Made by a program: the position numbers and the translations under genes. Shown one piece after another: positions 4,081-6,467 of a stretch of 6,467 bases of DNA; within the stretch, counting starts at the first letter, position 1, and every line of letters begins with the position of its first letter. Location: assembly GCA_900769645.1 (NCBI GenBank), contig CAAGHI010000027.1, forward strand, positions 1 to 6,467, in the 5' to 3' direction. The notes below the pieces were generated by a model. It had not been told where the DNA came from and made no database searches. It saw only the letters and a list, made by a program, of their open reading frames with translations. This DNA comes from Candidatus Gastranaerophilales bacterium. Its GTDB lineage: Bacteria > Cyanobacteriota > Vampirovibrionia > Gastranaerophilales > Gastranaerophilaceae.

Positions 4081-5439
4081 ATGCTAACTAGAACTGTAGA
4101 TCGAATTTTGATCGACCATTTTAAAATATCCAAAACAGCCCTATTAATTGAAGGAGCTCGACAGATTGGAAAAACATTCTCAATTAGACAGTTTGGAAAA
4201 AAATTCAAAACCTACATTGAAATCAATTTTATCGAACAACCTGAAGCAATTTCGTTGTTCAAAGATCTAAGTAACACAAAAGATCTTCTTGCAAGACTGT
4301 CCCTATTCACAAAACAAAAACTCATAAAAAGAGATACCCTTATCTTTTTTGACGAGGTACAGATCTGTCCAGAAGTTATAACATATATTAAATTTCTTGT
4401 TGATGAAGGATCTTATAATTACATTCTCTCTGGTTCTCTTTTAGGAATTGAAATCAATGATCTTAGATCAGTACCGGTAGGCTACCTGACTATAAAAAGG
4501 ATGTTCCCTCTTACATTTAGAGAATTTGCATTGAATCTCGGATTGAACTCAAGCATCCTAGAAAATCTTGAAACATCTTTTAAGGAGAAAAAGCCTGTTG
4601 ATGATTTTATCCATAAGAAAATGATGGAACTGTTTAGAGTTTACCTAGTGGTAGGAGGCATGCCTGCTGCTGTAAACAGGTACATAGAAACGAACAACCT
4701 TAATGAAGTAATTGACATACAAAATCAAATAGTTAATCTCTATAAAAAAGACATTACTCAATATGACAAGAACAATAAGCTTGCAATAGCTCAGATCTTT
4801 GAACTAATAGCACCTCAACTTAACAGTCAAAACAAACGCTTTATCATCAAAGATATCAAATCAGGAGTCAAGTTTGATAGGTATGAAAATAGCTTTCTCT
4901 GGTTGAAAGACGCAGGTGTCGCTTTACCTGTTTACAACGTAGAAACACCAAAGATCCCCTTAAAATTATCAAAATCTAGAAGTTTATTCAAATTGTTCAT
5001 GAGTGACGTAGGACTTTTAGCATCAGAGTACTCTCAAGGAATTCAACTAAAAATCATTAGTGGGGACGACAAATTAAACTATGGCGCAATCTTTGAGAAC
5101 TATATAGCTCAAGAATTAACCGCTTGTGAACACAATCTTTACTACTATAACAATAAGAAAAGAGGAGAACTCGATTTTTTAATCGAATATGATGGTGAAG
5201 TGCTTCCTATAGAAGTTAAGTCTGGTAAAGATTACAAAGTCCACAGAGCGCTTTCAAATATAATGGATTGTGGAGAATTTAATCTAAACAGAGCATTGAT
5301 CTTTAATAACTCGAATTTGAAGGTTGAAGGAAAACTGACTTACGCACCTATTTACATGGCAATGTTTTTGAAACAAGAAATTAAAGATGAAGACTCCATC
5401 TACAAGATCGATCTATCAGAGCTCAATAAAAGGTTCTAA
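4081..5439 (+). CDS. AAA_14/DUF4143 family ATPase
   Basis: A 452-residue P-loop ATPase of a common but poorly understood prokaryotic family. The N-terminal AAA_14 domain has Walker A GARQIGKT (25-32), Walker B TLIFFDEVQ (86-94, Asp91-Glu92), a sensor-1-like strand YILSGSLLG (114-122) and the family motif MFPLTFREF (141-149). YLVVGGMPAAV (188-198) marks the linker region. The C-terminal DUF4143 part has FENYIAQEL (338-346) followed by GELDF (362-366) and PIEVKSG (376-382). Asp365, Glu378 and Lys380 fit a PD-(D/E)XK nuclease-like core. ATP hydrolysis is well supported; nuclease or DNA-binding activity is inferred. Length is normal and the frame intact. AAAGAG (4068-4073) is a modest SD. It is a single gene behind two blocks of 32-33 bp-spaced repeats and a decayed copy of its own 5' end. 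No partner gene follows; a terminator lies 12 bp downstream. Confidence 0.88.
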   Translation: MLTRTVDRILIDHFKISKTALLIEGARQIGKTFSIRQFGKKFKTYIEINFIEQPEAISLFKDLSNTKDLLARLSLFTKQKLIKRDTLIFFDEVQICPEVITYIKFLVDEGSYNYILSGSLLGIEINDLRSVPVGYLTIKRMFPLTFREFALNLGLNSSILENLETSFKEKKPVDDFIHKKMMELFRVYLVVGGMPAAVNRYIETNNLNEVIDIQNQIVNLYKKDITQYDKNNKLAIAQIFELIAPQLNSQNKRFIIKDIKSGVKFDRYENSFLWLKDAGVALPVYNVETPKIPLKLSKSRSLFKLFMSDVGLLASEYSQGIQLKIISGDDKLNYGAIFENYIAQELTACEHNLYYYNNKKRGELDFLIEYDGEVLPIEVKSGKDYKVHRALSNIMDCGEFNLNRALIFNNSNLKVEGKLTYAPIYMAMFLKQEIKDEDSIYKIDLSELNKRF

Positions 5440-5451
5440 ATACGGTTCGTG

Positions 5452-5473
5452 ATTACGAATAATTATCCGTAAT
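5452..5473 (+). terminator. Terminator-like hairpin after the ATPase
   Basis: ATTACG (5452-5457) pairs with CGTAAT (5468-5473), followed by the T-rich run TTTGATTTATTTG. An alternative fold pairs ACGG-TTCGT (5442-5450) with ACGAA (5455-5459) and CCGT (5467-5470). Either places a hairpin within 12 bp of the stop codon ahead of a broken T-tract. Confidence 0.5.
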
Positions 5474-5523
5474 TTGATTTATTTGTTTTATAAGCATTTT
5501 TAGATTTTTTAAATTATTCTTAA

Positions 5524-6236
5524 TCTAACTTTAAAATCAATGGTAAAACAGTCCATAAAAGCTCTTTGTCCATGTATTCTACGATCAAAAAAGAGCTGGT
5601 GCGTTTACTAAAAAAAATTCAAAAGCGTCGTAACGACATCATGCAAATGCTAAAGGATGGTATGACCTTAGATGCTACCAACAAAAGCTTTGCTGATGAA
5701 TTTTTGGTACAGGATGATAACGGTGGTATCCCCCTGAATAACTAAGCCTTCCAAGAGGCAAACCAGCATGCCGGTATATTTGTGCTTGTATCAGATTCTG
5801 TCAGAGATGGAAAGCAGGCTTACTACGGTTATAAGGACAGACGTACTGTTGAAGACTGCTTCTTGGACTTAAAAGTAAAGATGTGCTGTGACAAGTTTAG
5901 AACCTCTAGTGAAGATTCTTTAGTATGCAAGTGTTTCGTTGAATTTGTTGCCTTAAGTCTTTATATGAGAATGGAACGTGACTTAAGAAAGCTTCTTGAT
6001 AAAAATAAACCTGTTCCTCATCACTCTGTTAAAACATAATCAAGGAGCTTGATTGAATCACTGAAATAGGTTTTGCCGACAGTTTCATCACTATCAAGCC
6101 AATGTCAAAAACTCAAAGAGAGTGTCTAAAGATTTTTAATACAGAAGAGCCTGTAAGCAAGTATGTTGAGAACATCGCTGTTCATAACATGATCAAATAT
6201 GCTAGAAAGCCTCACGGCGACAAAGCTGTGAATTGA
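5524..6236 (+). pseudogene. IS1634-like transposase, C-terminal remnant
   Basis: About 235 codons of the C-terminal part of an IS4-superfamily (IS1634-type) DDE transposase. The key stretch is YYGYKDRRTVEDCFLDLK (5821-5874), the family's region carrying the catalytic Glu, followed by the alpha-helical FVEFVALSLYMRME. The frame is open from 5524 without a clear start, is cut by TAA at 5743-5745 and resumes in the same frame to 6036. There a one-base shift is needed to enter the frame reading IIKELD, TGA (6054-6056), ITEIGFADSF, and on to the final stop at 6234-6236. So there are at least two stops and one frameshift. Complete relatives have about 550-600 residues; the N-terminal half and the left IS end are absent, so the element cannot move by itself. 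The remaining right end (6237-6295) is intact up to the 19-bp terminal repeat. Confidence 0.8.
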
Positions 6237-6276
6237 GGTTACACAAAATGAAACTTAGAGATCTGAACTAGTAGAC

Positions 6277-6295
6277 AATTTTTGTAAAAGTTGGG
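6277..6295 (+). repeat. 19-bp IS terminal repeat, right copy
   Basis: Identical to 113-131. It lies 41 bp after the transposase stop and marks the right end of the element; read inward it begins CCCAACTTTTAC. The element ends three bases before the A-run that forms the T-run of the tRNA transcript on the other strand. Confidence 0.65.
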
Positions 6296-6298
6296 AAG

Positions 6299-6314
6299 AA
6301 AAAAATAGTCATAG
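6299..6314 (-). terminator. T-run downstream of tRNA-Leu
   Basis: On the minus strand the tRNA-Leu CCA is followed by CTATGACTA and then seven T residues (6305-6299). No strong hairpin precedes the T-run apart from the tRNA itself, so this is either a minimal terminator or one cut short by the IS that ends at 6295. Confidence 0.4.
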
Positions 6315-6398
6315 TGGTGCGGGAGAAGGGACTCGAACCCTTACACCAAAGGCGCCAGAACCTAAATCTGGTGCGTCTACCAATTTCGCCACTCCCGC
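6315..6398 (-). tRNA. tRNA-Leu (anticodon UAG)
   Basis: The full cloverleaf is readable on the minus strand. The acceptor stem GCGGGAG (6398-6392) pairs with CTCCCGC (6325-6319), then A73 and an encoded CCA (6317-6315). The anticodon stem CCAGA/TCTGG encloses loop TTTAGGT with anticodon TAG at 6364-6362. The variable arm is long, as in class II tRNAs, and the T arm is AAGGG-TTCGAGT-CCCTT. It closely resembles the E. coli tRNA-Leu that reads CUA/CUN codons. Its 5' end lies 18 bp after the CCA of tRNA-His, so the two are cotranscribed. Confidence 0.97.
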
Positions 6399-6416
6399 AT
6401 ATTGAGAGGTTTCAGA

Positions 6417-6467
6417 TGGGGTGGCTAAAGGGGCTCGAACCCTTGACAACCGGAATCACAATCCGGG
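6417..6467 (-). tRNA. tRNA-His (anticodon GUG), partial
   Basis: The 3' part of tRNA-His, cut by the window end. The anticodon loop TTGTGAT has anticodon GTG (6459-6457) between CCGGA and TCCGG. The T arm is followed by TAGCCAC (6427-6421), discriminator C (6420) and an encoded CCA (6419-6417). A C at position 73, matching the extra G at -1, is the identity mark of bacterial tRNA-His. The D arm and 5' end lie beyond 6467. A His-Leu tRNA order also occurs in the argX-hisR-leuT-proM operon of enteric bacteria. Confidence 0.95.

Noticed and set aside
719..6236. Alternative genetic code reading TAA/TGA as sense
   Set aside because: Intact genes here use TAA normally, and the broken genes also carry frameshifts, so decay explains the stops.

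Overview
The window is AT-rich bacterial chromosome. The E. coli-like tRNA-Leu(UAG) and tRNA-His(GUG) genes, Shine-Dalgarno-led starts and standard stop codons fit a low-GC gammaproteobacterium. The mix of gut-type accessory genes (DUF3990/DUF3791, GNAT toxin-like, AAA_14/DUF4143 ATPase, IS1634-like transposase) suggests a gut commensal such as a Succinivibrionaceae member. The taxon is inference; no marker gene is present.

Layout. Positions 1-131 look like the end of an insertion sequence whose body lies to the left. It abuts the C-terminal 46 codons of a broken DUF3990 gene (132-272), followed at once by an intact DUF3791 gene (288-515) and a good terminator (634-666). Positions 719-1805 hold a secreted alpha/beta hydrolase gene with a frameshift and two in-frame stops. 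Positions 2079-2891 form a two-gene operon: a 61-residue probable antitoxin, then a GNAT acetyltransferase of the toxin type. The toxin reading frame carries an intrinsic-terminator-like hairpin in its first 26 codons. An Hsp20 small heat-shock protein lies on the minus strand (3051-3515) with hairpins in its leader.

The most distinctive region is 3721-5439. Two blocks of three TTGGAAAA-type repeats, spaced 32-33 bp, each stand about 62 bp before an ATG. Behind the second block is an intact 452-residue AAA_14/DUF4143 ATPase. Behind the first is a short ORF that copies the first 22 codons of that ATPase and then diverges just before the P-loop. In each block the last repeat supplies a TTGGAA -35 box placed 17-18 bp before a -10 box, so the array looks like a promoter with built-in operator sites, duplicated with its gene.

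The right end (about 5524-6295) is a decayed IS1634-like transposase. Its outer end shares 19 bp with the IS end at 113-131 and lies beside the T-run that follows tRNA-Leu. The tRNA-His and tRNA-Leu genes are read leftward as a pair; tRNA-His is cut by the window edge. Overall this is an accessory, decaying region beside a tRNA locus: two IS remnants, several pseudogenes, one probable toxin-antitoxin module, one repeat-controlled ATPase and one stress chaperone.
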